Below are positions 45,017-54,131 of a stretch of DNA of 64,000 nt, in pieces (the stretch's first letter is position 1; every line of letters begins with the position of its first letter). Below the pieces are notes generated by a model. The model made no database searches. It was not told the DNA's origin and saw only the letters and a program-made list of their open reading frames with translations. The stretch comes from an uncultured Vicinamibacterales bacterium. Its GTDB lineage: Bacteria; Acidobacteriota; Vicinamibacteria; Vicinamibacterales; UBA8438. The stretch is from assembly GCA_958295905.1 (NCBI GenBank), contig OY282382.1, forward strand, positions 1,698,001 through 1,762,000, in the 5' to 3' direction. Position numbers and translations under genes: made by a program.

Positions 45017-45658
45017 TCATCGGGGTTTGACCGACACCGCGATGCCGTTCCGCAGCGGGAGGAAGCTCGTCACGAGACGGGAATCCGCCGCGAGCCGCCG
45101 GTTGTAGGCGGCGAGCGCGTCCCCGTCGCCGCCCGGCCGGCGCGGCGATTCCTCGCGTCCGGGCACCACGGCGCCCGCCCCGAGCACGTTTTCGGTAATC
45201 AGCACCCCGCCCGGCCGGAGCAGGGCCACCAGCCGGTCGAGCAGCGCCCCGTACTGCCGTTTGTCGCCGGCGTTGAAGATGACGTCGAAGGGACCGGCCA
45301 CCTTGTGCACCATGCGGGCGGCGTCGCCGACGATGACGTGCGCCCGGTCGCCGAGCCCCGCCGCCTCCAGATGGGTCCGCGCCATCGCGGCGCGGCGGGG
45401 ATCGATCTCCATCGAGATGAGTCCGCCGTCCTCGGGCAGGGAGCGGGCGAGCCACAGGGCGGAGTAGCCGTTGGCGGCGCCGATTTCGAGCACCCGGCGG
45501 GCGCGGCTGGCCAGGACCACCGTTTCGAGGAACCGCCCGACGGTGCGGTCGACGATCGGCAGGCGTTCCGCGAGCCCCTCCGCCGCGGCGCGGGCCAGCA
45601 ACGGATCTTCCGGCGTCAGCGACGCCAGGTAGTCTTCGATCTCCAGAGCGGCGATCAT
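45017..45658 (-). CDS. SAM-dependent O-methyltransferase (class I, caffeoyl-CoA type)
   Basis: 213 residues. SAM-binding motif VLEIGAANGYSALWLARSLP, then SMEIDPRRAAMARTHLEAAGLGDR and FDVIFNAGDKRQYGALLDRLVALLRPGGVLITENVL. This is the small O-methyltransferase_3 fold, where a metal-binding Asp is usual; here the site reads FNAGDK. It may methylate a catechol-like small molecule. It lies 56 bases upstream of the AtzG-like gene on the same strand and could be the first gene of that operon. Confidence 0.85.
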   Translation of the reverse strand: MIAALEIEDYLASLTPEDPLLARAAAEGLAERLPIVDRTVGRFLETVVLASRARRVLEIGAANGYSALWLARSLPEDGGLISMEIDPRRAAMARTHLEAAGLGDRAHVIVGDAARMVHKVAGPFDVIFNAGDKRQYGALLDRLVALLRPGGVLITENVLGAGAVVPGREESPRRPGGDGDALAAYNRRLAADSRLVTSFLPLRNGIAVSVKPR

Positions 45659-45714
45659 GGAATCAGGCCATTATACGGAGCCGCGGGGACGATTGCGGGG
45701 AGGTCGGGGAGCGG

Positions 45715-46905
45715 TCAGATCATCGCCTCGTCGTGCACCGCTTCCCCGCGGTCGAACCGGTCGGGTGCGAAGCAGCTCACGTCGACGGTCTCGGTCCGGC
45801 CCAGACGGATCATCTCGGACAGGACCTTGCCGATGGCGGGGGCGATCATCAGGCCGTGGCCGCTGAACCCGTTGGCGAGAACGAGGCCGGGGGCGGCGGG
45901 GTGCTCTCCGAGCACCGGGTTGTGGTCGGGAGTCATGGCGTAGAGACCGGCCCACCCTTCGATCACCTCGATGGGGGCCAGCCGGGGCATCCGCGCCTCG
46001 AGCGGCGGCCGGAAGTCCGATTCCCAGCGGTGGTGGTCGCAGGCGAAGTTCTCGCCGGGGGGCTCGTCGAGCCTCGTGCGGGCGACGACCAGCCGGTCGG
46101 GCCCCGGCCGGTTCCCGGTGTCGTCGTGCCGCCAGTGCACGCCGCTGGGGTCGACGACCATCGGGAGCCGGTAGGACAGCCGCACCGGCAGGGCGCACCG
46201 GAACAAGTGCTGGCGCACCGGCTGGACGGGGAGGTCGAGGCCGGCCAGCGCCGCGAGCCGGCTGGCGAACGGTCCGGCCGCGTTGACGACGGTGTCGGCC
46301 GCCATCCGTTCGCCGTCGTCGAGGACGACGCCGGCGACGCGGCCCGCCTGCCGCACGACGTCGACGACCTCCGCGGCGACGTAACGGACGCCGGCGGCGC
46401 CGGCCGCGGCGCGGAACCCCGCGAGCACCTCGCGCGGCTCGCCGTAGCCGTCGTCGGGGCCGAAGACGCCGAACCGGATGTCGTCGAGCTCCAGATCGGG
46501 GGCCATCGCCCGGATCTCGCCGCACTCGATCCGCCGCACGCGTGCCCCGAGCCGGCGTTGCCGCTCGACCCGCGCCGAGAAGCGGTCCGCCGCCGCCCCG
46601 TCGACGAGAAAGAGGTAGCCGCGCTGCCGGAAGTCGGCGCGGGGGGTGTGCTCCGGCACCCGCATGGTCCGGTCGAACGCGGCGTAGAACCGCGTGCCGT
46701 ACTGCGCGAGCCGGATGTTGACGGCCGAGCTGAACTGCTGGCGGATGCCTCCCATGGCGAGGAAGGACGAGGCGCGGGCGTAGGTGGCGTCGCGCTCGAC
46801 GACCACCACGCGTCCCGGATAGCCGTCGCGGATCAGGTGGTACGCGATGCTCGACCCGATCACCCCGCCGCCCACGATCACGGTGCGTCCGGCCGGCGCC
46901 GTCAC
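45715..46905 (-). CDS. FAD-dependent amine/glycine oxidase-type oxidoreductase (DAO family)
   Basis: 396 residues. Dinucleotide-binding motif VIVGGGVIGSSIAYHLIRDGYPGRVVVVERD at the start; the DAO-family end EGWAGLYAMTPDHNPVLGEHPAAPGLVLANGFSGHGLMIAPAIGKVLSEMI is also complete. It oxidises a secondary amine or amino acid with FAD. GTG 46905 overlaps the TGA of the upstream SRPBCC gene (GTGA), so the two are one transcription unit. Confidence 0.9.
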   Translation of the reverse strand: MTAPAGRTVIVGGGVIGSSIAYHLIRDGYPGRVVVVERDATYARASSFLAMGGIRQQFSSAVNIRLAQYGTRFYAAFDRTMRVPEHTPRADFRQRGYLFLVDGAAADRFSARVERQRRLGARVRRIECGEIRAMAPDLELDDIRFGVFGPDDGYGEPREVLAGFRAAAGAAGVRYVAAEVVDVVRQAGRVAGVVLDDGERMAADTVVNAAGPFASRLAALAGLDLPVQPVRQHLFRCALPVRLSYRLPMVVDPSGVHWRHDDTGNRPGPDRLVVARTRLDEPPGENFACDHHRWESDFRPPLEARMPRLAPIEVIEGWAGLYAMTPDHNPVLGEHPAAPGLVLANGFSGHGLMIAPAIGKVLSEMIRLGRTETVDVSCFAPDRFDRGEAVHDEAMI

Positions 46906-47441
46906 CGGCGTTTCTCCACGGGCGCGGCGCCGCGCGCCGCGGGCCGGCCGGCGCCGCGCCGCGCCGGATGCCGGTGCTCCAAGTGGGTCTTGAGGGCGAG
47001 AAGCGAGGCCTTCCAGCCGGTGGTGATGATTCGATAGTAGCGTTCCCAGCGCGGTCCCTCGTAGGAACCGCTCTGCCGGACCTGTAGGCGGGTGGCCGGG
47101 CCCACCACCGCGCAGCGCACGTCGAGGGCCATCGGACCGAAGGCGAGGGAGTCCGGCGGCAGCCAGTAGGCGCCGGCGAGCGAGAACGCCCGTCCTGGAC
47201 GAAAGTCCATCACCGTGCCGTAGAACACGCCGCCGAGGGTGCCCAGCAGCTCGTCGCGGAACGGGGTGGCGCGCCATTCGACGGCGTACACCCCGAGGGG
47301 CCGGGGCGTGGTCACCGAACGGACGGTATCCCACCACTGCGGCAGCGCCGACGGGTCGAAGAACGCCCCGAGGACCGCGTCGGGCCGCGCCGTGATGAGA
47401 ATCGTGTGTTCGAACGCCAGCGGCGGGGGGGGGGAGGCCAT
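46902..47441 (-). CDS. SRPBCC-family (START/AHSA1-like) protein
   Basis: 179 residues. FEHTILITARPDAVLGAFFDPSALPQWWDTVRSVTTPRPLG is the usual N-terminus of polyketide-cyclase/AHSA1-type SRPBCC domains. Later strands (GTVMDFRPGRAFSLAGAYWLP; ATRLQVRQSGSYEGPRWERYYRIITTGWKASLLALKTHLE) and the long C-terminal helix complete the hydrophobic-ligand fold. The ligand is unknown. Coupled to the FAD oxidoreductase by a four-base overlap. Confidence 0.82.
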   Translation of the reverse strand: MASPPPPLAFEHTILITARPDAVLGAFFDPSALPQWWDTVRSVTTPRPLGVYAVEWRATPFRDELLGTLGGVFYGTVMDFRPGRAFSLAGAYWLPPDSLAFGPMALDVRCAVVGPATRLQVRQSGSYEGPRWERYYRIITTGWKASLLALKTHLEHRHPARRGAGRPAARGAAPVEKRR

Positions 47442-47503
47442 GATGGGAGCCGGTTCAGAGGGTACTCCATGCCCGGCCGGCTATCGATCGCTGGGTACTC
47501 ATG

Positions 47504-48673
47504 TCAGTACGAGAGAAAGCGCCCGCGCACCCTCAGGAACGCGTCGAGGTCCGCCGCCCATTCATCGGCGATCGCGGCAAACGGCACGTCGTCGTCGAGG
47601 GACCGCCGCAGCGCGTCCGAGCCGGACAGGATGTCGATGGGCGGAATGACCGTCTCGTACTCGTAGGGCGGCTCGCGCCAGGCGAACCGGTCCGGGGCGA
47701 GCCGGCGGCAGACCTGCAGGAAGGCCACCGCGGTCAGGACCGGCCGGAACGCGGCGCGGTCGGTCACGTGGAGCTGGCAGCCGCCGCAGCTCTCGCCGGC
47801 ATGCTTCTGGAAAGTGGGCTGGAACTCGGCGGGGCGGAACCATACCCCGGGCAGGTCGAGGTCGTTCAGGGCCGCGGCCAGCCCGTGCGCGTCGAGCCAC
47901 GGCGCCCCCGCGATCTCGAACGGCCGGGTCGTGCCGCGGCCCTCCGACAGGTTGGTGCCCTCGAGCAGCACCATGCCGGGATAGACGACGGCGCTGTCCA
48001 GGGTCGGCAGGTTGGGCGACGGCAGCACCCACGGCAGGCCCGTCTCGTCGTGATAAAGGTCCCGGCGCCAGCCGGAGACGGGCAGCACCTCGACGTCGGC
48101 CCCCAGCTCGAAGGTCTCGTTGCACAGGCGGGCCAGCTCGCCGATGGTCAGGCCGTGGCGCAGGGGTATCGGAAACTGTCCGACGAACGACTCGTAGCCG
48201 GGCCGCAGCATCGGGCCCTCGACGGCGGTTCCGCCGATCGGGTTCGGCCGGTCGCAGATGATCGCCGGCACCCCGCCCGCGGCGCAGGCCTGCAGGCAGT
48301 TGGTCATCGTGTGGATGTAGGTGTAGACGCGCGTGCCGACGTCCTGCAGGTCGATGACGAGCAGGTCGATCCCGGCCAGCATCGCCGGCGTGGGGGTGCG
48401 GGTCTCGCCGTAGAGGGAGTACACCGGCACGTCGAGGCGCGGATGCCGCGCGTGGTCCGTCTCGATCATGTTGTCCTGCACGTCCGACCGGAACCCGTGC
48501 TGCGGGCCGAAGAGGGCCGTCAGGGTGACGTCGGGCACCGACGCGGCGACCTCGACGACGTGGCGGCGGTCGGCGTCCAGCGAGGCGGGGTTCGCGACGA
48601 GGCCGACGCGCCGTCCCGCCGCCCGTGCCGACAGGTGCGCCGCCAGCCGCGCCGAACCGGTGGTGACCGGCAT
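47504..48673 (-). CDS. namZ: DUF1343/NamZ-type exo-beta-N-acetylmuramidase
   Basis: 389 residues, the expected length. Family motifs: GRRVGLVANPASLD, LFGPQHGFRSDVQDNM, VYSLYGETRTPTPAML, DLLVIDLQDVGTRVYTYIHTM, ICDRPNPIGGTAVEGPML and LLEGTNLSEGRGTTRPFEIAGAPW. NamZ releases terminal N-acetylmuramic acid from peptidoglycan fragments for cell-wall recycling. No signal peptide is clear here, so location is uncertain. No mur catabolic genes are adjacent. Confidence 0.9.
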   Translation of the reverse strand: MPVTTGSARLAAHLSARAAGRRVGLVANPASLDADRRHVVEVAASVPDVTLTALFGPQHGFRSDVQDNMIETDHARHPRLDVPVYSLYGETRTPTPAMLAGIDLLVIDLQDVGTRVYTYIHTMTNCLQACAAGGVPAIICDRPNPIGGTAVEGPMLRPGYESFVGQFPIPLRHGLTIGELARLCNETFELGADVEVLPVSGWRRDLYHDETGLPWVLPSPNLPTLDSAVVYPGMVLLEGTNLSEGRGTTRPFEIAGAPWLDAHGLAAALNDLDLPGVWFRPAEFQPTFQKHAGESCGGCQLHVTDRAAFRPVLTAVAFLQVCRRLAPDRFAWREPPYEYETVIPPIDILSGSDALRRSLDDDVPFAAIADEWAADLDAFLRVRGRFLSY

Positions 48674-48703
48674 GCTGTCGATTATAAGTGAGGGCAGGCA
48701 CTA

Positions 48704-48814
48704 GGAGTCTGCGCCGCAGGAAATTATGACCACCATATGTTGCGCAAGCGCCGGGGATTGACCGCTGCATATTGTGTCAGATCGGACCTAGAACCGTTCT
48801 GGGGCGCAAACTCC
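48704..48814. mobile_element. MITE copy (111 bp) at the left side of the IS630 copy
   Basis: Starts GGAGTCTGCGCCGCAGG and ends GGGGCGCAAACTCC, flanked by TA at 48702-48703 and 48815-48816. The right TA is also the left TA of the IS630 element, so the two abut exactly. Same orientation as the copy on the other side (50016-50126). Internal blocks CACCATATGTTGCGCAAGCG and GCATATTGTG are shared with that copy. Confidence 0.85.
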
Positions 48815-48816
48815 TA

Positions 48817-50013
48817 GTGGTCCGTCACATTATAATCTTCGGATAGACGGACTTGAGTTTACAGCGCGCGTCGTCGATCTTCATCTGCCAGTCGACACCG
48901 CGCTGCGTGCCGTTGGTGTCGGTGGACCACGCCGACACTTCGCCGTGCAGCGTCCCGAGGTCGCCGATGCGGCGACCTGACGCGTCATGGCGCTCAGCTC
49001 GTTCTCTGCGATGTTCAGCCAACTCCCGTGTTTCGGCGTGTAGCAGAACTCGAGGCGACGGACCAACTGCCGGGCCCGGGCCGGCTCGAACACTTCGTAG
49101 AAGGCCCCCTTCGTGTGCGTGTTGAGGTTGTCGCACACCAAGGTGACCTTCGGGCATTCGGCGTAGCGCCCTTCCAACAGCCCGGCGACCTCCACCGCCC
49201 AGTCCGCCTTCGTACGCCGGGCCCGGGCCGTTGCCTGCCGCCAACCCGCCAGCGGTTCGCTGAACAGGAAGACCGAGGCGGTGCCGGTCCGTTCGTATTC
49301 GTAGTCGACGCGGCGGGGCTGCTGCGTGGCGGCAATAGGCGGGTGGGTCTCCTTGACCAGCTGCACCGGCTGCTCATCCATGCACACGACAGGGCATGCC
49401 GGGTCGTATGGTCGCGCATAGATGTCCAGAACCTGCTCCATGTGCGCCACGAACTCGGCATCGGTCTGCGGCGGGATCACCCAGTATTCGATTTTCCGCC
49501 GGGTTAATTCGTTTTTTTTAGCGTCCGCCGGATGGTCTCGTGGCTGACCGACTCGACGATCTCCAGCTCGACGACCCGGCGCGCCAACAGCCGCAGCGAC
49601 CAGTTGGCATAGCCCTCCGGGGGCGGCCCCATCCGCAGGGCGATGATGTGCGCCTCCTGCTCGCCGTCGAGCAATTTCGGGACCGGCGGGGACGCCCGCC
49701 GCTTTCTCTCCAGCGCCCGCTCGAACCCTGCCTGCACGCATCGTTGGCGAATATTTTCGACCGTTTTGGTGCGGCACGAAAACGCGTCGGCGATCTGCTG
49801 GTCGGTCCACGCCGGCCCGTCCGCATCGGCCTTCAAGAGCATCTGCGCGCGGCGCACTTTCTGGCTGCTGCCGTTGAGCTTGCGGACCGTCTGTCGGCAG
49901 ACCTCGCGTTCCTGGTCGGTGAGTCGAACGATGTACTTTTTCTGCGGCATGAGAACTCTCTCGGCTCGAGACGAGTTCCCCGGTAGTCCTATTGATTATT
50001 TTTGACGAACCAC
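48817..50013 (-). mobile_element. IS630-family insertion sequence, defective copy
   Basis: 1,197 bp with inverted ends GTGGTCCGTCA and TGACGAACCAC, flanked by TA (48815-48816, 50014-50015) that lies in CTAG on each side. It contains orfA and orfB on the minus strand (below). Compared with the intact copy at 54132-55341 it has a 10-base deletion near 48978 and a 3-base deletion near 49318. Confidence 0.92.
48825..49950 (-). pseudogene. IS630 transposase, frameshifted
   Basis: orfA (49504-49950, 148 residues, MPQKKYIVRLTDQEREVC...) holds the helix-turn-helix part and ends at a run of eight A where a -1 shift would join orfB, as in the sister copy. orfB has DDE parts CMDEQPVQL and VCDNLNTHT, then HGSWLNIAENEL. 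About 25 codons later a 10-base deletion (near 48978) throws the last ~50 residues out of frame, so the conserved end MKIDDARCKLKSVYPK is now in another frame. Probably inactive. Confidence 0.9.
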
Positions 50014-50015
50014 TA

Positions 50016-50126
50016 GGAGTCTGCGCCGCAGGAAATCTGACTACCATATGTTGCGCAAGCGCTGGCGATTGACTACTACATATTGTGCCATATCGGACCC
50101 AAAATCGTTCTACGGCGCAGACTCCC
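50016..50126. mobile_element. MITE copy (111 bp) at the right side of the IS630 copy
   Basis: Starts GGAGTCTGCGCCGCAGG directly after the TA shared with IS630 and ends TTCTACGGCGCAGACTCC. Direct orientation relative to 48704-48814 and about 85 per cent similar by eye. The right flank has no TA (CCAAGCC). Confidence 0.85.
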
Positions 50127-50410
50127 AAGCCTGGATTATTCATGGCGGTCTGAAAACGGTCAATGGGAGTGCCCGAGAGGGGCCGAAAACGGTTCCCGAC
50201 AGGGGCGTGGGCGACCCGTGGACGGCTTCGGGCCATGTGGCCGGCGAATATCGGCGTGATGGGGCGGGCCGGCGGGCATGATGGCGGGTGCGGACGGTGG
50301 GGCGGCGACAGCTTCACCCCGGGGACGGTTTTCTGTCCCTCCGCCAGGAGACGGTTGCGGCGCCGCGGGGGCTATCCGGTCCGCGCCCCGAGCTCGAGGG
50401 CGATATGCCG
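50127..50410. other. Gap between MITE and IS1380 remnant
   Basis: No gene. It probably holds the 3' end of the IS1380 element (a short GGGGACGGTTTTCTGTCCC palindrome lies at 50319-50337), but its exact border is not clear. Confidence 0.4.
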
Positions 50411-51753
50411 CTAAGCATCGAGGTGCGGCGTCGCGCGCGGCAGATGCAGAACAAGGCGGCGCGCCGAGCGGACAACGTGCACCCCCAGCTTGAGCAGCCG
50501 GTCCCGCAGCCAGCTCACCCGGGTGCGGGCGCAGGCGGTGCGCGCCGCCCGCCGCCGCAGTTCCTGCATGAGCACATACGCCGCGGCAGTCAGCAGGACG
50601 CGGAACTGGTTCGCCGAGAAGAGGGAGCAACTCGTGCGGTCGATCTGCAGGCCGTCGAGCAACTCCTTGATCCGGTTCTCGATGTCCCCGCGGGCGCAGT
50701 AGATCTTCTCGTAGATGAAGCGCGGCGTCTGCCGCATGTTCGTCACCACGAAGCGCGGGTTGTCCCGCGGCTTGCGGTCGCCGAGGCGGACGACTTCCGC
50801 CTTGATCACCACCCGGCGCGCGCCACCCCACGTGCGCGCCGCATAACAGGTGTCGGTGTAGACGTGCGCCGTCTCCCCGCCCACCTCACTCCGCCCCGCG
50901 CGACCTCCATGGCCGGCTCGGCCCGCCGCACCAACACCGCGTTCTTCGCCATCGCCACCACGTAGTCGAGCCGCGGTTCGGCATCCAGGAAGTCGAAGAG
51001 CGCCGGGGTCGCGAAACCGCCGTCGAGCCGCACGAGAAACCGCACCCGCGGAAACGCCGCCCGCAGCAGGGGCAGCAGCAGCCGACGCAGCAGGCCGACG
51101 GCCCCGTCGGAGGCCACCGCCCTTCGGGGCGCAGCACCGCCGCGCACAGATACTGCTCCGCCCCGCGGTCGAAGGTCAGGAACGCCAACTGCGGCAGGTA
51201 ACACCACGCGCCGTAGTGCCCGTTTGAAGAACGAGTACTGCTGCGCGCCGTGCGTCCGGTCGTCGGTCGGGTCCAGAGCGATCGTGATACGCCGCGCCCG
51301 CCCGTGCAGGCGGCGCCGATGCCGGTCGATGACGCCGGCCGCCAACTCCCGGCCCATCCGATAGAGGGCGGTGCGGCTCACCCCGTTCTCGAACCGCGGG
51401 ATCGTCGGTTGCGACGCCAAGCGCGCGCCCGTCACCGGGTCCCGCCCGAGCAGCAGCTTGTGGACGGGGTCGTCGGCGGGGTGGTCGGCATCGTTGCCGT
51501 CCGGGTGGCCGCACGCGATGCCGAAGATCCGCTGGCCGATCACGTCCGCGAGGGTGTGCCGAATCTTCTCCGGGGCGCGTTTGTCGGTCAGACATCCTGC
51601 GAACGCCTTGACCAAGCCGTACACCCGCTCGGCCGCCTTGAGCAGCACCCCGCCGCCGTCAGAGCTTGCCTGCTGTTGGTCGAACGTGGCGACGAGGGGC
51701 TTGTCGAAGAGATCCGGGAACAGGACAGTCTGTGATATGGTGTGAGGTGTCAC
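50411..51753 (-). pseudogene. IS1380-family transposase, multiply frameshifted
   Basis: From GTG 51753 the protein is IS1380-like (MTPHTISQTVLFPDLFDKP..., ASSDGGGVLLKAAE, HGAQQYSFF), and it must change frame at about 51220 (to HYGAWCYLPQLAFLTFDRGAEQYL). It changes again near 51122 (to LLPLLRAAFPRVRFLVRLDGGFATPALFDFL) and near 50890 (to GGETAHVYTDTCYAARTW). The tail, FVVTNMRQTPRFIYEKIYCARGDIENRIKELL, is the conserved IS1380 C-terminal region with its catalytic glutamate. At least three frameshifts make it non-functional. Confidence 0.85.
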
Positions 51754-51831
51754 GCAGGGGCCTCCGTTGTGGCTAAAGCGTTGAGTGCACTACATTTATA
51801 CCACACGGTGGCTCCTGTGTCTCCCCCAAAA

Positions 51832-53144
51832 TCAACTCCTCGCGCATAGCAGCCCGAGGTAGAAGTCCCCGGTGTTCAGATGGCTGGCTGAAGGGGCCGA
51901 TGGCTCGATAGCGCGGCGATCCGCGCCGAATTGGGCCGGGAATCGCGTCAAGAGCCGCTCCAGACCGCTCCACAGGCCCACAAACCGCCCGATCAGCCCG
52001 CAGACGGCGGATGCCGCCCCGCAGGCCGCGGGGCGGCATCCGCCGATCGCCTGACGCAGAAGCAGCCCGAGGTTGAGGCCCGCGACGTGCACCAGAAGGT
52101 GCTTCAGAATGTTCGAATGCCCCCGAAGGTGCACCCGGCGCATCCCTCCGGTCTCAAACAGGTGCGCAAACGGACGCTCAACCAGCTCGCCACGACACCG
52201 CAGCAAACGCCGGCCCCGCTTGCCCCGGACCCGGCGCCGGTTCCCATACACCGCGTCCCGAGCCTCCGGCGCGTGCTTCCAGCACCGCCGGCCCCGGTCC
52301 GGCTCCGCAATATAGCTCCGAACCTCCACCGCCGCCGGATCCACCATCGTCTCGTTGCTGTGGTAGCCCCTTGTCCGCAACCACCTCCGAAACCCCCGCC
52401 GCCTCCGGCAACACCGTCTCCACCTGCTCCGTCGCCGTCACGAGGGTCTCGGCCATCGTCGCCGTATCCCCCTTGTCCGCCCCCTGGATCGTCACACCCA
52501 CCACCGCACCCGTCTCCAGATCCACCGCATGCTCCACCTTGTGGGCCAGGTGGGTGCTGCCGTCCTTCATCTTCGCGACCTTCGCGTCCGGGTCGTGGGG
52601 GTGCGTCCAATCCTTGTTCGACTTCTTCTTCCGCTTCAAAACGCGCCAACTCCTCCGCCGTCGGCGTCTCGATGCCGGAAGCTTTCGCCAAACGGGTCAG
52701 GAACGCCGTGTATTCCCCGCCCGTGTCTCGACGAACGATGCTCCGCATCGCCGCGTTCGCCTCCAGCGTCGTCGCATCGACGCCCAACGTCTTCCCCGCC
52801 ACCAAGCCCGACGCCGCCAACTGCTCCAGCACCCACGTGAACACCGCCTGATGGGTCTCCACCGGGAACAGCCGACGCGTCCGCGAAATCGCCGAATGGT
52901 CCGGGGGCGCCGCCGGCGCCGCCAAACGCAGAAACGCCCGCATGCTCAGCGAATCCTCCGCGCGCCACGCGATGCCCCGCTCCGAGTCCAGCCCTTCGAA
53001 GTACCCGATGAGCAGCAATCGGAAGTAGCGTCCGGGAGCCAGACTCGGCCGGCCCATCACCGCGTCACTTCTGTCCCACACACCTTCAGGTGAAGGCGGC
53101 TTGAACCTTCCATGTCTGATAGAATGATTGGTAGCATAAGTCAT
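51832..53144 (-). pseudogene. IS1182-family transposase, frameshifted
   Basis: The first part reads SLAPGRYFRLLLIGYFEGLDSERGIAWRAEDSLSMRAFL and LGVDATTLEANAAMRSIVRRDTG. A shift at about 52640 leads to KDWTHPHDPDAKVAKMKDGSTHLAHKVEHAVDLETGAVV, and a second at about 52375 to GYHSNETM and RRLLRCRGELVERPFAHLFETGGMRR, ending at 51832. The order and motifs are those of IS1182 transposases. Two frameshifts suggest inactivation. The last ~143 bases also occur as an inverted fragment at 53452-53597. Confidence 0.85.
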
Positions 53145-53167
53145 TCAAAAGACAGGAGATCCAAGCC

Positions 53168-53440
53168 GTGGCTCATCATAACACAGTCTTCGCGCAGCTT
53201 CTCAAGTTCCTTCCGAGACATGAATTCGAGGCCGAAGCTCGCCGGCACCAGCGCGGTCAGGGGTTGCGCGTCATGAGCCGCTGGGTTCAGTCGCTCGTAG
53301 AACGGATGCCCGCGCTCTGCGGCAGATCCGCCGTCGCGACCCACATCGATTGCTGCGACCCGTCGTCGCGCACCCTGCCCATCGCCATGCCCGCCAGTGT
53401 AGAACGTGAGGGCCGCCCTGTCGATCCCTGGACGCCGACT
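53168..53440 (+). pseudogene. N-terminal fragment of an IS4-type transposase (DUF4372)
   Basis: Begins GTG (MAHHNTVFAQLLKFLPRHEFEAEARRHQ), the DUF4372 opening of IS4-group transposases, with an AGGAG ribosome-binding site. Family similarity fades after about residue 45, and the frame then runs into unrelated sequence and a fragment of IS1182, so only the 5' end remains. Confidence 0.7.
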
Positions 53441-53451
53441 TTCACTGCGGA

Positions 53452-53597
53452 CTGATCGGGCGGTTTGCGGCCTGTGGAGCGGTCTGAAGCGGCTCTTGAC
53501 GCGATTCCGGGCCAATTACGGTGCGGGTCGCCGCGCTATTGAGCCACCGGCCCCTTCAGCCAGCCACCTGAACACCGGGGACTTCTACCTTGATGCT
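53452..53597 (+). mobile_element. Inverted fragment of the IS1182 3' end
   Basis: About 143 bases, matching the reverse complement of 51857-51999 with some differences; it encodes the end of the IS1182 transposase (LLTRFRANYGAGRRAIEP..., ASHLNTGDFYL) on the plus strand. It indicates a second, mostly lost IS1182 copy in opposite orientation. Confidence 0.8.
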
Positions 53598-53634
53598 ATG
53601 CCTCGCGGGGCTTTCGGAGGAATAGGCACCCTCC

Positions 53635-53997
53635 TCATGCCTTGTCAGGCGGGCGCCTCACCGCTCTCGATGCGACGCGGGATTTCACCACGATTGCTGG
53701 GGGGGTGCCTGACTCGATCCAGGTGAGGATGGCGTCGGCGTCGAGGGTCCAGCAATCCTGAGGAAGGAGCGAGGTGACTTCCAGGTAGAACTGATGGCAC
53801 CGTTTGTCTGCCGTGGCTTGGTCGGTGCTGGCCAAGAGGAGCGCGTGGGCGAGTTGCCGAGGCCCCGCGCCACAGTAGCCCCATTCCAAACCGGTGGGGG
53901 AGATGGGCCGCATGGCCACCGATTCGCGCCAGTCGACCGGTTCCCCGTCGCAGGTGACGAGAACCCGATCGTCTTGCCGCACACCGCGGAATGTCAT
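53635..53997 (-). CDS. DUF6166-like protein, cargo within the IS cluster
   Basis: 120 residues. ISPTGLEWGYCGAGPRQLAHALLLASTDQATADKRCHQFYLEVTSLLPQDCWTL matches the DUF6166 pattern (G-x-E-W-G-Y-x-G-x-GP, helix, LP...W-x-L). These proteins are often carried by plasmids, phages and integrative elements; their function is unknown. ATG 53997 is chosen for the AAGGAGG seven bases upstream; ATG 54039 is a longer alternative. It is the only non-transposase gene in the IS graveyard. Confidence 0.7.
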   Translation of the reverse strand: MTFRGVRQDDRVLVTCDGEPVDWRESVAMRPISPTGLEWGYCGAGPRQLAHALLLASTDQATADKRCHQFYLEVTSLLPQDCWTLDADAILTWIESGTPPAIVVKSRVASRAVRRPPDKA

Positions 53998-54131
53998 CTT
54001 CGCCTCCTTGCTTGCCGGTCGCCGGTCAGGCTGCTTCATGGTGTAGGTGTAGATTGGCGTCTGATATTCCAGCGTATTCAGTTAATTTAACAGGGTGACG
54101 ATACTACAGGATCGAATTGAATTGCAAACTA

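Noticed and set aside
52104-52640. Gly-rich protein tail in the IS1182 region
   Set aside because: It is the wrong frame after an indel; the real IS1182 sequence continues in the other frame from 52639.
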